64,000 nt of DNA from Diphasiastrum complanatum (GCA_029204225.1 CM055094.1:30623427-30687426); one strand, 5' to 3'. Positions 34,343 through 47,178 are shown, numbered from the stretch's first letter. A program made the numbers and translations. The notes: a model not told the origin generated them from the letters alone.

Positions 34343-35461
34343 CCGTAATCAACCCTAAGAGAAATTGTTTGATGGCTTGTTTTGGACAACATCATTTTTT
34401 CAAGATATGATTTAGGTTTTTCAACCTTTTTCAGCCCACCCGCCTTCTGTACAATCATGTTTTAGCTTCATAATTTTATGCATAAGCATGCCTATTTTTA
34501 ATACTCTAGCTTTCAATCCAAGTATACTAATAAGAATATTCAGTCCTATAGTCAATACAACTAGGAGTACCACACATTCCATGATGATCATATAGTGATT
34601 CTACTCATTTGTAGGCAATTATTTAGTAAAGTAGTCAAACAACCTTTGAGAACAAACTTTAAAGAAAATTTAAAATCTATTTCCATAAGATTACTAAAAT
34701 ACACGAGTTTTTTTTCTGAGAAGAAACAAATTTTAATCCACTTTTCTATCACTAACTATGTTGTTTATTTTTGTGATTCGCATTGCCGTAAACTGCATGC
34801 TTGCCATTGGCAGATCAAGTATGCTCTCTGAACTAGGAAAGTGGGTTGACAGCCCACGATCATGTGCACAAATGGGAGAATGGGTTGACAGCCCACGATC
34901 CCACCATGATCATATTTTGTACCTTCACAACTCATCCAATCATTCACAGCTCATGATCATTCCAGAATCACATGAATTATTAAAGCATGAGAGATGTTGA
35001 GAAAGTAGATAAAAAAGGATAGTCTTGCATAACAATCTACTAGTTACCTTGTAGAATTGAATGAACGCTTATTGAAACTCAGAGCAAGTCTTTCATGTGT
35101 GATCATCTATGTATGCGCTGTGTAACAATATGCTATGTGGTCAATAAGGAACATGCAATGTTCATGGGTGATGTAACTTAGCTAGCGTATTTGTGGACCT
35201 TTTTGCCAAGTTGAGGCTGTGGTAGCATAATGGTTAGGGGAGTTGCCTTCATTGCCAAGAGAGGTGTCAAAAATGTAGGTTCTATGTGACAAATGAGGGC
35301 AAAATTAATTAAGCATTTTATGCTGATGCTCATTAAAGGAAAGCACGAGCCATGTCAAGATAGTATAAATAAAGAAATATGGTGGTTGTGTATGGAAAAT
35401 AAATGTATGTAAAAGGAGGCCTAGGGCTGCCTGTGTCAATGCACTCCGGCCTGGGCACGCC
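34343..35461. other. Intergenic, small repeat and tRNA-like patch only
   Basis: A 19-bp direct repeat GGGTTGACAGCCCACGATC occurs twice at about 34842 and 34882. Near 35215 GTGGTAGCATAATGGTTAGG resembles a tRNA D-arm region but no T-arm follows, so no tRNA gene is called. Otherwise featureless. Confidence 0.45.
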
Positions 35462-35760
35462 CTAGCATCTCCCTACGGGGAGAGTGCACGTCTTAATTTG
35501 TGATAGCGGGGGCTCCATGTACACCTCCTCTTCAAGATCTCCAATCAAGAATGCATTAGTGATATCTAATTGCCATAGATCCCAACCATAAAGGGTTGCA
35601 AGAGAGATAATGACCCGAATGCTTGCCATCTTTGCTATGGGTGCAAAGGTCTCATCATAATCAATCCCATACTCTTGAGCATATCCTTTTGCCACCAAAC
35701 TTGCATTGTATTTTTTGATTGATCGATATTGATCAGTCTTCAATTTGAAAATGCACTTCA
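35462..35760 (-). pseudogene. Ty1/copia reverse transcriptase N-terminal fragment
   Basis: The minus-strand frame reads YNASLVAKGYAQEYGIDYDE, then TFAPIAKMASIRVIISLA, then LWQLDITNAFLIGDLEEEVY, the well-known copia RT opening. It lacks the YVDDM catalytic box, which would lie beyond the left break near 35480. The frame upstream of 35760 is unrelated. Confidence 0.9.
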
Positions 35761-35888
35761 AGATCAATTTGAAGACGAAGCATATCAAGATCTGAGCAAG
35801 TTTGACAAAAAAAAACAATGGCCAAATCCATTTAGGAGTGGTGAATGAAAGTGAGACCAAGGTGCACATGGGGTTTAGGGTGATTTTG

Positions 35889-36064
<176 letters not shown>

Positions 36065-36213
36065 CTTAGGTAAAATTAGTAAAGTTTCTCTCTATGTATC
36101 TATTATTCTCATTCTAACTCCCTTTGCTTGTCATTTTTCTCGATGGTACAATATCATCTCTCTAGCGCTTGCTTTGCTTCATGGACATGACAATGATATT
36201 AATCTAAAAGAAC

Positions 36214-37331
36214 ATGTCATTTTTACAGGAGTGTTCCTTTGGTAGGTATTTTGTTGGATTTAGGGTTTGTTTGGCAAATCGGAAAGTTCACTCACTCGCT
36301 TTGATGGAGAGGCGTGATGAAGTTGTTGATTCCTTGGGTATGTGCACTGAAGGAAATGAAGGGGGTGGGTTGCAACATCCACCTATGAAACAAACATCTA
36401 TCCGTACCAATGAAAATCAAAGCAATGCTATAAGCGGGTCAGTGGTAGCATTTGGAGATAAGGAGTTGCACAACTATCTTGCTCAACCAAGTACAATTAA
36501 AATTGGACGTAAATATACAATGCCTTCATTTTTTGACCCAAAAATCGAAGAAATGAAAAAAAAAAATGCTCGTTGCCAACACCAGTTCCATCCACAGTAT
36601 GTTTAAATAAATACCAAGCCTTGGAACGAAAATGTGAAAAGTTGAAAAAGTTGAATGAAAGGACTATGGCTGAGAGGGACAAGGCCAACCAGGTACTAGT
36701 AAACTTGGAGGCAAGATTGCGGGCCTTGGAAGTTGTGAAGGCTGATCTTCATTTCACAATTTCACAGATTGAGATCTATAGGGACAATTTTCACAATGCT
36801 CGTCAAGAGCTAGAAAAAGAGAGAGACATAATTCGAATGCAAGGTGAGGAGATTAAATTACTACGGGAACAACTTGAAGGAAAAAGAAAAACAAAATTGC
36901 AAGTTGCAAGGGGACACCTTGTGACCTTGCCAATGTTCTCCACTATTGCTATCATCCAAGATAGTCAAATCTTTGATAAATTCAATGACTTCATTTTGTA
37001 CGTGTCGCCCTTTTCAAGTTTCAGTACCATTTGTCAAGCCCTTATCGGTTTTTATGAGCAGTCAAGGGGATCACCCCACGAGCTAGTGAGATTGGCTAGA
37101 TTCTATGCCAAATATCTTCAAATTTGGTTTTGCCGGGTGATAGGCGTACTTAACAAGCCCAAGGTGGGAAATGATTGGTTCAACCTGAACTTGCCAGTGC
37201 CAAAGGGGTTGGACTTGTTGCTATATCTCAAGGTTTGGGATGCATCTTCTTTGGAGCGGAAAGTCTTTGGGGAGATGGTGAAGCACAATTTTATTGAGGG
37301 AGTGGACCAAAGCTTTCATGATGTCTCATAA
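36214..37331 (+). pseudogene. Coiled-coil ORF of unknown function, frameshifted at an A11 run
   Basis: Two plus-strand frames meet at an 11-A run (36556-36566), the second frame running to 37331. A one-base slip there would join about 85 residues (plausible start at 36304, MERRDEVVDSLG) to about 250 more. After the A run comes a strong heptad region (YQALERKCEKLKKLNERTM to EEIKLLREQLEGK). A globular-looking end follows, with PHELVRLARFYAKYLQIWF and NDWFNLNLPVPKGLDLL. I do not recognise it. It lacks retroelement enzyme motifs; a retroelement gag-like or accessory protein, or an uncharacterised plant protein, are both possible. It lies between opposite-sense (TC)n and (GA)n arrays. A sequencing error at the A run would make it a real gene. 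Confidence 0.5.
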
Positions 37332-37642
37332 TGGTTTTTGGTGAAGATGGATGCATGTCGAGAAGCTATTCCCAATCCCTTCGAAAAAATAAAATGATTG
37401 GCTTTTTGAGAATTTTTACGTTTGCTTTCATATTGATCAAAAAATAGATAAACTTTTCAAAAGAGGAATGGTCCGCTTATTGGTATATCTCGTTTATATG
37501 CCATGAGTTGCAATATACCTATGTTGTAATGGACAGTGGAATGTATTGAAAACAAATGATGTCAATAATTGAACAAGTTTATATTTTCTTATTCATATGT
37601 TATAATGTGTTGTTGTGGGTTGTATTATAGCTATGTGGTTCA

Positions 37643-37911
<269 letters not shown>

Positions 37912-38089
37912 CCATATTGGAGCCTACCAAAATGTTTGGCCTCCATGGCATTGGTTCCATTCAGTATATACTTTTGTCTAGAGACTTAGACCTTTTGAAA
38001 TTTATTTAAAATTAATTTTAATGTCCCTAACTACATAACAACCTTATTAGAGTGGTCTTTATGAACTGTATGTAGGATTACATCAAAGA

Positions 38090-40350
38090 TGGAGCACGAA
38101 GAATTCATTCCAAATTGGGTAATCCTATGAATTGGGTAATCCTCTTTGAATTCTCCCGGTTGGGTTGAGACGCCTTTCATGTCTTTATAGGTCCAGGCAA
38201 AGATATGTCGATATTTTCGCAGGAGCTTTTCAAGCGGTCTTCGTTGTTCGCGATTGAGATGAGCTCCGATGTGAACAAGATATTCGTTGGTTTCATTTGG
38301 CTCACTCAGGGAAAGGGTTATGATTTGTGCAGGGCCTTCGTAGGGTGAATTACCAGTGGGTTCACGTTGAGCTTGGGGTAATTTGATTGTGGCATCCTCG
38401 ATCGTATGGTCCTTAGAGTATGCAGGAACTTGAGGGGGGCCTTGCCTTTATCTTGCCGAGATGGGGCTTTTTTGGGGATAGGTGTAGGGCTAGAGGCAAT
38501 CTCAGGAACTTCCCAAATAGTTGTGAGGTCACCCGGTGGTTGAATTTGCAGTGGTTTTTTCATTTTATCTTTCATAGTATGACCACGTAGTTGAGGTTTT
38601 GGTGGTGGAGAGACAGTTGGTATGTCATGGAGGATGTCGTCATCAATTTGAAATATAGTCTCCTCCTCACAGAAATCCCATGGATAGTGTGGGCGTTTGG
38701 GACGGTAGAATTTTGTCTCAGGTTTTTCACTTGCAACCTTGGCAACTGATTCCACCTTGGAAGCATGTTGCGGATAGGTCTTCGGGGGAAGGGCTTCCAT
38801 ATAGTTGAGGATCTGAATATAAAAAATGTCCATATCTTCTGGGCAATTCTGAATTCGTAAGACGTTCTCGTCATCAATGAATAAATCGTCTGATTCATTA
38901 GTAGGTAGCCATGCAACATTTAGTAGCTCATCATGGTGTGGAAGAATATCAACAAAATTGATATTGATGATGGGTGTATCCAGATCAGGTAATTGGTCGT
39001 GATCGATCAGGTGTGGAGATGTACATCTATCCTGATGTTGAGCACAGTAATCGGCATTCACACAATCAATGGTAGCTAGACTGTGACTCCAATTTATGAT
39101 ATCAGTAGCTTTAACATAATGACCTTTTTCGTGGCTGGACTGGTATGGCTCAAATACTGAGTTGGTGGTTGAGGATCCCTCATCATGTATGTGTGTAGGT
39201 TTGAGTTTACCCGTTGAGTCAATTGTGACAGAATTGTCACGATTACTAAAAGCGACTCGGCCTTTGCTCCAGTCATGAACAACTCGTGCATTGGTGAGCC
39301 ACGGACGACCAAGTAGTAATTCATAAGAATAGGCATTATTGGAAATATCAAGTACTACAAGGTCAACAGAAAATTTGAGACCTCCTAGTTTGATCAGCAC
39401 GTGCGAAAGGAATCCGGTAGGTCGGACCACACTTTGATCAGCCATTCGAAGCTGACAAGTAGGTTTGGCTAGCTTGTCTCTCAGATTCCATTCCATCATG
39501 AGGGATGTGGAAATGATATTAACCCCGGAACCTCCATCGAGTACTGCTAAAACTTCACGGGATTGATGATGGATAGCTGGGATTTTGATGTTGCCTCATT
39601 CGCTGAGTGGATTGGTTATATGTAAGGGCATTTCAGACAACTCATCAATAGTGGTGGTGGTATTGGATTGGATCTGTTGTTTCCACTGGCCAGCATGTTT
39701 CCAGAGGACATGGAAGGGAAGAGTGACTTTGGCTTGTAGTAAATCTCCCCAAACTTCGGTACCTTCAAGGGTTTTGCTTTCAAATGGCTTGTGAGGTACT
39801 TTATGGGAAGAGGAAGATTGTTGGTCGACATTACGGATTTGCTGGCGATACTCATGATCCAGCCGAATTTTTTCAGATGGGTGAGGATAAACTATCGGGG
39901 TTGAATCATCACTTGGAGGGACAGCCTACAGTTGAATTTTGCTGGGAAAGTGTAGGGGCTTGGCGTTGGGTTTGTGCCTGACTCAAGACCCAAGCATGAT
40001 GAGTTTCAACTGATAAAGTTTCTACTTGCACTGAATAGACTGGAGTAGCAGGTTTGGATCGGGATGGGAAGTTCTTCACGTGATGTTCAGTACCACAATA
40101 TTCACAAGCTGGAGGGAAACGGAGTTTATCTGGGTAGCGAATACTAGGATGTTTACCTGCACAGATGGAGCATCCTCGTATTGCGGGTAGTTGATGTGCG
40201 GCAAAGACAGCTTGGTTTGGATTATAAGCTTGGGCATTGGGATCCAGTGGTTGAGCATTAGAATCATAGGTATAATAAACAACCGTTTCAGTAGAGTACT
40301 GCGGTTGAGTATTGTCTTCCACATAGTAGGTGGCCGGATCGATGGTATTC
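38090..40350 (-). pseudogene. Truncated gypsy element: zinc knuckles, protease, start of RT linker
   Basis: Minus strand, from the primer site leftwards: Cys clusters CSICAGKHPSIRYPDK and CEYCGTEHHVKNF (about 40080-40180), frame breaks near 39900, then an aspartic protease with VLDGGSGVNIIS (about 39530, the D-G-G-S-G form usual in plant gypsy elements) and ELLLGRPWL. A 393-codon frame (38318-39499) carries the protease into a linker. Residues LLRKYRHIFAWTYKDMKG (38190-38260) mark the entry to RT, but RT, RNase H and integrase are missing: similarity stops near 38090. The main capsid part of gag is also absent. Confidence 0.85.
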
Positions 40351-40367
40351 GGATGTACACGGCGCCA
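40351..40367 (-). other. Primer-binding site, tRNA-Asp-like
   Basis: Minus-strand TGGCGCCGTGTACATCC begins one base after the LTR end. The first ten bases agree with the TGGCGCCGTT start used by many plant gypsy elements primed by tRNA-Asp. The rest diverges. Confidence 0.65.
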
Positions 40368-40368
40368 A

Positions 40369-41122
40369 TGCTGGAAATATTTCTAGTGAGTGCGGTGGCT
40401 AGATCTACTTACGGGTGTAGTATAGGGATGTAGAGATTCGTCCACTTTTTAAGTTTCTACAATAAGCTTCAACAGAAATATGGACAAGAATGAGAGCACT
40501 AAGGCTTACCCAACTAGTGCCCAAAACGGAAATAAACTAATTAGTAACAACAATAAAAATCCTTGCTAAGGCTTACCCAACTAGCAAGGTGACTAGACTA
40601 ATCCTAGATTAACACCCGAAGAAAAATAAAATGAGATTGCGGCTAATACTAAACAAATAAGCAATAAGGAACATGCCACAATAAAACCGATGAAAAGGAG
40701 GCAAGAGGAGGCCCGAGCACCTTCCCTCAAGCTATGCACCTTTCCAAGGGGAACACAAATGAAATAGAATGATAATTCTCCAAAATAGAGAGCAAGATAG
40801 CTTAATCTCAAAAGTGTTATTTACAATGCAAATACCTCTCCTTTTATGGCAAGGAGGGTCTTCCATAAGTGTCTACTAACTTATGGGACTAATCTATTCC
40901 TAGCCTTTCTAGAACTTCTAACTTAGGATTTAGAACTTCAATTTTCTTAACTTAGGACAACTTAAGATAAAATATTTCTAATCTTAAGTTTCCTAAGTCT
41001 AAGTTCTAAATCTAAGTAAGCTATTTTATTATTATTTAAGCTTCTACTCATGGACTTACAAAACACATGCCACAGAGTTTTATTATTTTTTTATTTTCTT
41101 TGTGTTAGCACAGTTGCTAACA
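40369..41122 (-). repeat. Gypsy LTR (long form, 754 bp), 5' LTR of the truncated element
   Basis: Minus-strand TGTTAGCAACTGTGC...TTCCAGCA with canonical TG...CA ends. It contains the TATA-like CCATAAAAGGAGAGG near 40850, absent from the 433-bp copy at 33910-34342. Shared blocks include GTTAGCACAGTTGCTAACA-type ends and TAGATCTAGCCACCGCACTC. Confidence 0.85.
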
Positions 41123-43642
41123 TACGGAAAAAGAAATATGAGCTCTCGTTGTCAACCTAAAACATGATGATCGCAATAGCCCTCTGGATCAATGAAAACT
41201 TTTGTTCAAAAGCTTGAAGTCTATACATAATGTAGCCGAATATATTCTACTCATAAATCGATCACCAAATATGAGCCTTGCATATCATCAATTTAGTACA
41301 CCTAAACCTATGTACATTAGTTATGATAGGAGAATCATAATAAGGTTCCTTGAGAACCCACATAGATAAGGCTTGTTAGGAATGGTGGCTTGAGCTTTGA
41401 GCTCTCTTCGAACCCACGACGTACATCTGTTGCATTAAATATGTGAAGTGAAAGCAATCTTTGCAAGTTAGCTAACAATATCTTCAAGGTGCTCATCTTG
41501 CTAGTAGCTATCTCTTGCAACAAAATCCAAAGATTTTTTTCCCTACATCATTCTCAATAGACTCCTTTTCCCTAAGGAGGGATAGAACTATAGAAAACTA
41601 AATTAGGTGAGGAAAATGATGAATGTGTAACAAAAACAGGGCACATATGTTCAAAATCAAAACCTTCATCGTAGTTCACATTGAAACTCAACCATGGTTC
41701 TCATTTGTCTTCTAGCTATCAACAAATTCAATGTATATCAATGCCCAAATAGTTCTATAAACACATCACTGTTTGTTTATAACTGAGTTTTAGTATCTCT
41801 AGCTTGACTACTTGTCCGGCTCTCTGACCTTTTTGGTAGGATAGAAGGCCCAAACGACAACATCTCATGTTGTCTAAGTTATGAGATTGTATAAGAAAAC
41901 TTTCTGCTACCCCTAGGTTTGAGCTTCAGAACTTAGAACTTGACTCCTTACATTCCGAAAGTGGCATATAGAGCTAATTTATCTTAGAAAAAACTTTAGC
42001 TCCCTAACGAATACATGCGGCTTTTTCAAAGCATGTAAAACAACCAAAATCAAGCAAAGTATATTTTGTGTAGTATCAACTTAGCTTGTTCCAAGGACAA
42101 AAGGTCAATCACCTTTAGACTAGTAGAAAAATAGAGATTGACTTTAAATGATTTAAACATAGACAATCATCATTATAGCTAACTACAAAGAAACCTATGG
42201 TGAGACATAAACGTCGACTAGCAGGGACTTTCAAAGTGGGTTTGAAGAAATGTCACAGAAAGAGAGTAAATGCCTCCAGGTATCTAGTTAAACGTAAATC
42301 ATAGACTTGCTGTTTGTGAGAAAATTAACTAGAGGAACATGCTGCTATATGAGGAACTATTAATAAGATGCAAGAAAGTGTCAACGTAGGCCTTAGTAGC
42401 TCTTACAGATATGCAACAGAGCTGACTTCATTGGAATACAATGCAAACAGACTGACTTCACTGAAAATTAAGCAGAAAAGATATGAAAATGTACCTATTA
42501 CAACAACTCCAATGCATTTGCCAGCTTCAAGCGCTCATAGAATCATTCATGAACCCACATTTCCATCAGAGTATTGGCAATAATGAGAAGAACCAGTTGT
42601 GAACTGCAACAATCACAAATTTGAACACTTAGGAGCAACCTTGTGAAATCCGGCAGAACCATGAGGACATAAAGGAGGCTGCGCGCACTTTTTTGTTGCA
42701 AAAGAGGCGCTTGAGGAGAGCTGCAAATCATATCAATCTCTGTTCAGAAGTATAGTTTCAAGCTTTGTTAAGAAGCATAGCGAAGGTGATGAGGAGTAGC
42801 TGATTCGGAGCAGCATTCGCAGAATAGCAGATGAGGAGCAACTGATTTGGTGCAGCATTCATAGAACGTGCAAGTAGGCGATGAGGAGCAGCCGATGAGC
42901 CGTAGTATTTCCTGAGCGAGCGATGTAACATTCTAAATGCCCGCAATGCAGCAACCAATGCTCAATTGATCAAGGGAACCGTGAGAGCAGCTGTTGGCAG
43001 TTGATGGAGGGAGGAACATCAGTCGAAGAGGACGCCGAGACCAGCAACCGTTGGCAGTTGATGGATGCTGCATCCTGCCTACCTTTGTCTTCCAGCCACC
43101 TCCAAATCCTTGCGCCAGATCAATGATTGAATGTGATTTGATAGGTCAAATTAACAACTGAATAGGTCTGAAAATTTTGAAGAAGAAAAACTAACAAGAC
43201 TAGAGCTACAAATCAAGATTTGTCATAACTTTTTGGATACTAATCCAAATGACCTGCCATATGGATTACATGAAAGCTAGGACAATTATTTAAAATCCTA
43301 TGTAGATAAACTTGAAATAAAAACTCAATAAAATCTGAAAAATTGAAACAAAGTGAAGGGAAAATTCTAATCACCTATTTGGATAGCTTTCGAAAAAAGT
43401 GCAATAAAGTTTTGAATCTCTTACCCAAATGGCTTGCAAATTGGTGCCAGTGAAAGCTAAAAAAAACTCTACAAACATATTGAATCAAATTAGAAATGAA
43501 AAATGAAATTGAATGTCAAAAATTGATCTAAACAAACCTGAAAAATTCAAAGTTAGAAATTAGCAAAAAGAAAGCTACAAATGGAATAAACTTATCAAAT
43601 CTAATGAAATTCAAATAGAATCATCATGGATTTAGGATCTAT
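41123..43642. other. Mostly featureless; leader-like DNA left of a copia primer site
   Basis: No coding region is supported. GAGGAGCAGCTGATT-like short repeats recur at about 42790-42900, and GCAGTTGATGGA twice near 43000-43060. Because the copia primer site at 43643 points left, this may be the leader of a copia element whose body is gone. Confidence 0.4.
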
Positions 43643-43654
43643 GCTCTGATACCA
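43643..43654 (-). other. Copia primer-binding site, initiator tRNA-Met type
   Basis: Minus-strand TGGTATCAGAGC, five bases from the LTR end. This orients the LTR as the 5' LTR of an element that should extend to lower coordinates. Confidence 0.85.
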
Positions 43655-43659
43655 AGAAA

Positions 43660-44194
43660 TGTCATGTGCCAAATCTAAGCAAATAGCAATTACAATAGCA
43701 GTAAAGCTAAAAGCAAGAAGATAACAAGACAATCATGATAACATATCAATAGAAAGCTTGAAACAATGAGATCACAATGGAATCACATTAGTAACGGAAA
43801 GAATAGTACAAGATATGAACATGAGCATTGATTCATGTGGATAGGGCACATGATACCTAGCAATGGAGATCCATATGGCTCACATTCACAAGGAAGCTAG
43901 AAGCTCTCACTTGCAAATGAGCCAAAAGATTCACAAAATGATGTCTCTTGCCTAGTTATAGACAATGCTTTTACTCAACTAAACATAACTATTTTGAGGG
44001 ATAGTTAGCCCTTGTTAAGTATTATTTAAGCTACATTGGGCCCTTATTGGCCTATTATCCTTATTCATTACTTTGGAGGGCCTAAAGCGGGAACCGCCTT
44101 GTTCTTAAAGCTAATAGCTCCTTTTGGGCCTACAAAGCTTACATTGGATATTATCTTGCATGTATAAGCATGGATGTACTAACAATACATGACA
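43660..44194 (-). repeat. Copia LTR, 535 bp
   Basis: Ends are TGTCATGT...ACATGACA, an 8-bp perfect inverted repeat with canonical TG/CA. The primer site is on its left. The gag-protease remnant on its right (44250-45490, minus) is therefore not in the position expected for the same element, which points to two overlapping or recombined copies. Confidence 0.78.
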
Positions 44195-44249
44195 GTGCAA
44201 TGACTATCTTGGAATCATAACAAAGAAATGTAGAAGAACCACTTCCTTC

Positions 44250-45490
44250 ATTCATGCACATAGCAGCATTTTTTCCATATGATCAAAGAAATCATTACCA
44301 ACAACATTTTCCAAGGAAGAACCATCGTCACCTCCATTGATGAAGTTAGCTCTTTCCTTACCTTTTGCATGCTCACACTTGCCATGAAGAACCATTGAAG
44401 AACCATCATTATCCTCATAGCTAGCCAAGTTAGCACAAAGATGAACATCTCCAAGAAGCATATTAGATCTTGACCTAGATCTAGCATAAGGAAGCTTGTT
44501 AGACTTTGCATAAGATCCACCAATCTTATTGATGCTAAAAGAGAGCTTTGGAAAGTTGGGACCAATCTCTTTTTCCATTCCATCCTTTTTGTTTGTCATA
44601 ACAAAAGCATCAAGCTTGAAAAGTCCACCTTGTCTATTTCCCCTAGACACCAAGATTTCCTCCTTTGTAATGAAACAATCATCACCACCAGGCTTTACCG
44701 TGTATCATTTTTCTATCATTTGACCAACACTTTACAAATTCTTTGAAAGTGAAGGAATGTAAAGAACACCATCTAGTCTTGCTTTCCTGTTAGTAGAAAA
44801 AAAAATAGGAATTGAACCAATACCTTCATTCACACACTCACCACCATTGGCCATGTGAATCACTTTCTTGGCTCCATCATAAGTGACCAAAGAAGTAAAG
44901 AACTCCTTGTGACTAGTCATGTGTGAACTAGCTCCACTATCAATCCAACATGAATCTTTGTCACCTCACTTGATATTGGACTTGAAGAACACATCACAAG
45001 AGAATCACAAACACCTAGATCCTCATCATTAGTAGTAAAGTTGATTTGCTTGCTACCTTAATCTCTTTTGTTCTTCAAACATTCATTAGTAAAATGCCCT
45101 TTGATTCCACAATAGAAGCATTTAAACTTGGATTTATCTTTCTTTTTTCCAAAAGATGAAGTCTCACCTTGATCTTGCCTTTTAGACCATTTGATTTTAC
45201 CTTTGCCCTTGAATTTGCCCTTGATGAACATGAGATGTTGATGTGGATCCACTCTTGCTTGAAGCCTATATTCCTCATTCACCAAGATCTCTTGCAAATA
45301 CACCAACAGAGTTCTTTGAATAGCAAAGCTTTGAACAAGGTTAGCATGATCATCAAATAAGCCATTAAGTATAACTTGCACAAGTTCTACCTCCTTAATG
45401 CATGCTCTCATCAATGCATGCTAGCTCATCATTAAATGCTGTAACTCTCAGCATAAAAGCATGAGCACTCTCTTCTACAAGCCAAATGTT
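44250..45490 (-). pseudogene. Ty1/copia gag, zinc knuckle and protease remnant
   Basis: Right to left: gag end (VQVILNGLFDDHANLVQSF), knuckle CFYCGIKGHFTNEC (about 45080-45130), protease region (CWIDSGASSHMTSH near 44940, GVLYIPSLSKNL near 44740), then the pre-integrase GGLFKLDAFVM. Afterwards a 110-residue stretch (INKIGGSYAKSNKLPYARS...) has no integrase motif, and similarity ends near 44250. Breaks occur near 45057, 44995 and 44710. Confidence 0.87.
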
Positions 45491-45499
45491 CCTCTTGAA

Positions 45500-46200
45500 T
45501 GCATGCGGCGTCAAACCAACTGAATACAAAAGCGGCTTTCATAGCAATTTTACAATGAGCACTTTTATAACAACACAAAGGCATGCTAGAGAAGCTTATG
45601 TCCATGAACATCATGGAGATCCTATAGAAGGTACACAATTCCATTTTCTTTTGTTTTTGTCCATTATGTATGCTATTTCTTATTACTATTTCTTATGAAA
45701 ACGTCATGATATGTGCTTTGAGGATTTTTCAAACATTTTTACAACTTGTTGCAATTTCAATTCCAAGCTCAATACAAAGAAATAGAACTGTTATTCAGCA
45801 TTTCGAAGCTCACTCGGACAAAGGTTATTACGCGATACAAAATGTGTACTTTGGATATAAAATTGCTATTTCTCAATGAAGGGGAATGATGCGTGCAAAC
45901 TTGACTGCTATTAGCACCAATCTTGGCAGGCTACTTGGACACATCTTAGAAACAAGAGTGCGCCTCACCTACGGCCCGATTTCGATTGATAGTGTTGAAA
46001 ATCCTCGAGAAAGAGACTGTTGACGCATCCACCATTGCAACAACTGATTCACAGGGTTGTAACCTTTGATGGTTGTACAACACATTCTACTATTCATATG
46101 GATTCTTATGCATCTAAATATGAATTGCATACTGACATAATAGCCCATGGATCTGCAAATTTCACAACGGACATTGTAACCACTATCTTCTAGCATAGAG
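45500..46200 (+). other. Possible upstream exons of the Ulp1-like fragment
   Basis: Plus-strand segments such as HAREAYVHEHHGDPIEG, ending at a donor-like AAG|GTACAC (45630), and a stretch ending GYYAIQNVYFGYKIAISQ (about 45790-45877) could be exons. No acceptor and donor set gives one frame, and the protein is not recognised. Retained only as a pointer. Confidence 0.2.
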
Positions 46201-46344
46201 GTATGCCAACCTTCAATCTAAATCTTTCATTTCAACAGTAATTGTATTCCATCACTAAGCAACTAATAACCTAAATGGCATATTACTTGCAGCAACAAAT
46301 GCACTTTTCAAATACCACCAAATATATGGCATCATCAAAATCGC

Positions 46345-47178
46345 ATGGAAGTGGGCATGACTGAAAATGCCACCCAAGATTGTGACTTGGAAATTTCCCC
46401 GATGAGCTCATTTGCACAATCAAGTCATGGTCCAAAGCCAATGTCCCAGTCAGAGTGTTGCAAACATGAAAATGACATTTTTCAGCAAATAGAAGTTCTC
46501 GGCAACAAGTTTAGATTCTCAATACCAAACACCCCATACAAAATAGACTTCTTTGAACATTGTTGTGTGGCATTGAAAAACAAGACGACTGACATTTCAG
46601 ACACAACAGTCGAGGCTGGATTGAGTTATTGGCAGCATAAAATTTTGGATAGTTGCAACGATGCAGTTTGTGTGTTGTCCAAATTTTTTTCTAAGTTCGT
46701 GGAGGCAAGGAATTACGATCGAGCCAAGAATATTGCTAAGGACATTTTAAGGAAGAGAATCATAATCTTTCCATATTGCTCAAAGTAAGTATTGTCTAGC
46801 ATTAAGAGGCCATCACATTCTAAATCCCTAAACCATGTTCCTAGGCCCTAAACATGCACTATGTATTTTAATTACAGTGAGCATTGGAGCTTGGGACTTT
46901 TGATCACATGCGTCAGTAACGAGGGATCTCCTAGATGGGTTTGCTTGAGACTCAACTCTATGACATCAACCCATCCAAATTTTGACAGGCAAGTTTTGCA
47001 TTCCCCTCTCAGATTGTACACCTCGTGGAATCAATGACCCTTTCTCCTAATTCAAAGTGGCTTTTGCAGGATGGTCTATGATATATTTACATTGTGCCAA
47101 GTGGAAGCGACATCCAGTTCAAATGTTCGAATAATTGATGCTCAAGTTGTACATAATCATAAAATTTCAAGTGAATGA
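46345..47178 (+). pseudogene. Ulp1/C48-like SUMO protease fragment, three exons, catalytic residues incomplete
   Basis: Exons 46345-46784, 46878-46988 and 47070-47178 total 660 nt and keep one frame. The first has a Ulp1-like helical part ending NYDRAKNIAKDILRKRIIIF. The junction gives NEHWSLGLLITC, the family's catalytic His motif. The next block VCLRLNSM sits where the family has LxLDSM, so the catalytic Asp is Asn here. The frame ends at TGA 47176-47178 before the expected DCG Cys motif, which I could not find downstream. Ulp1 proteases process SUMO and deconjugate it; this copy looks inactive. Ulp1 domains are also carried by some plant MULEs. The second intron has a GC donor (46989). Start uncertain. 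Confidence 0.68.
46986..46994 (+). other. GC-type splice donor (CAG|GCAAGT) in the Ulp1-like fragment
   Basis: The exon ends GACAG and the intron starts GCAAGT. Acceptor CTTTTGCAG at 47061-47069. This cut keeps the frame (FDR then MVYDIFTLC). Same consensus as the two GC donors in the TPR-DnaJ gene. Confidence 0.65.

Noticed and set aside
34842-34902. 19-bp direct repeats as CRISPR-like spacing
   Set aside because: Only two copies in a plant nuclear context.
35210-35290. tRNA-like GTGGTAGCATAATGGTTAGG segment
   Set aside because: No T-arm (GGTTCRANNCC) or matching acceptor stem, and no A-tail or target duplication to support a SINE.
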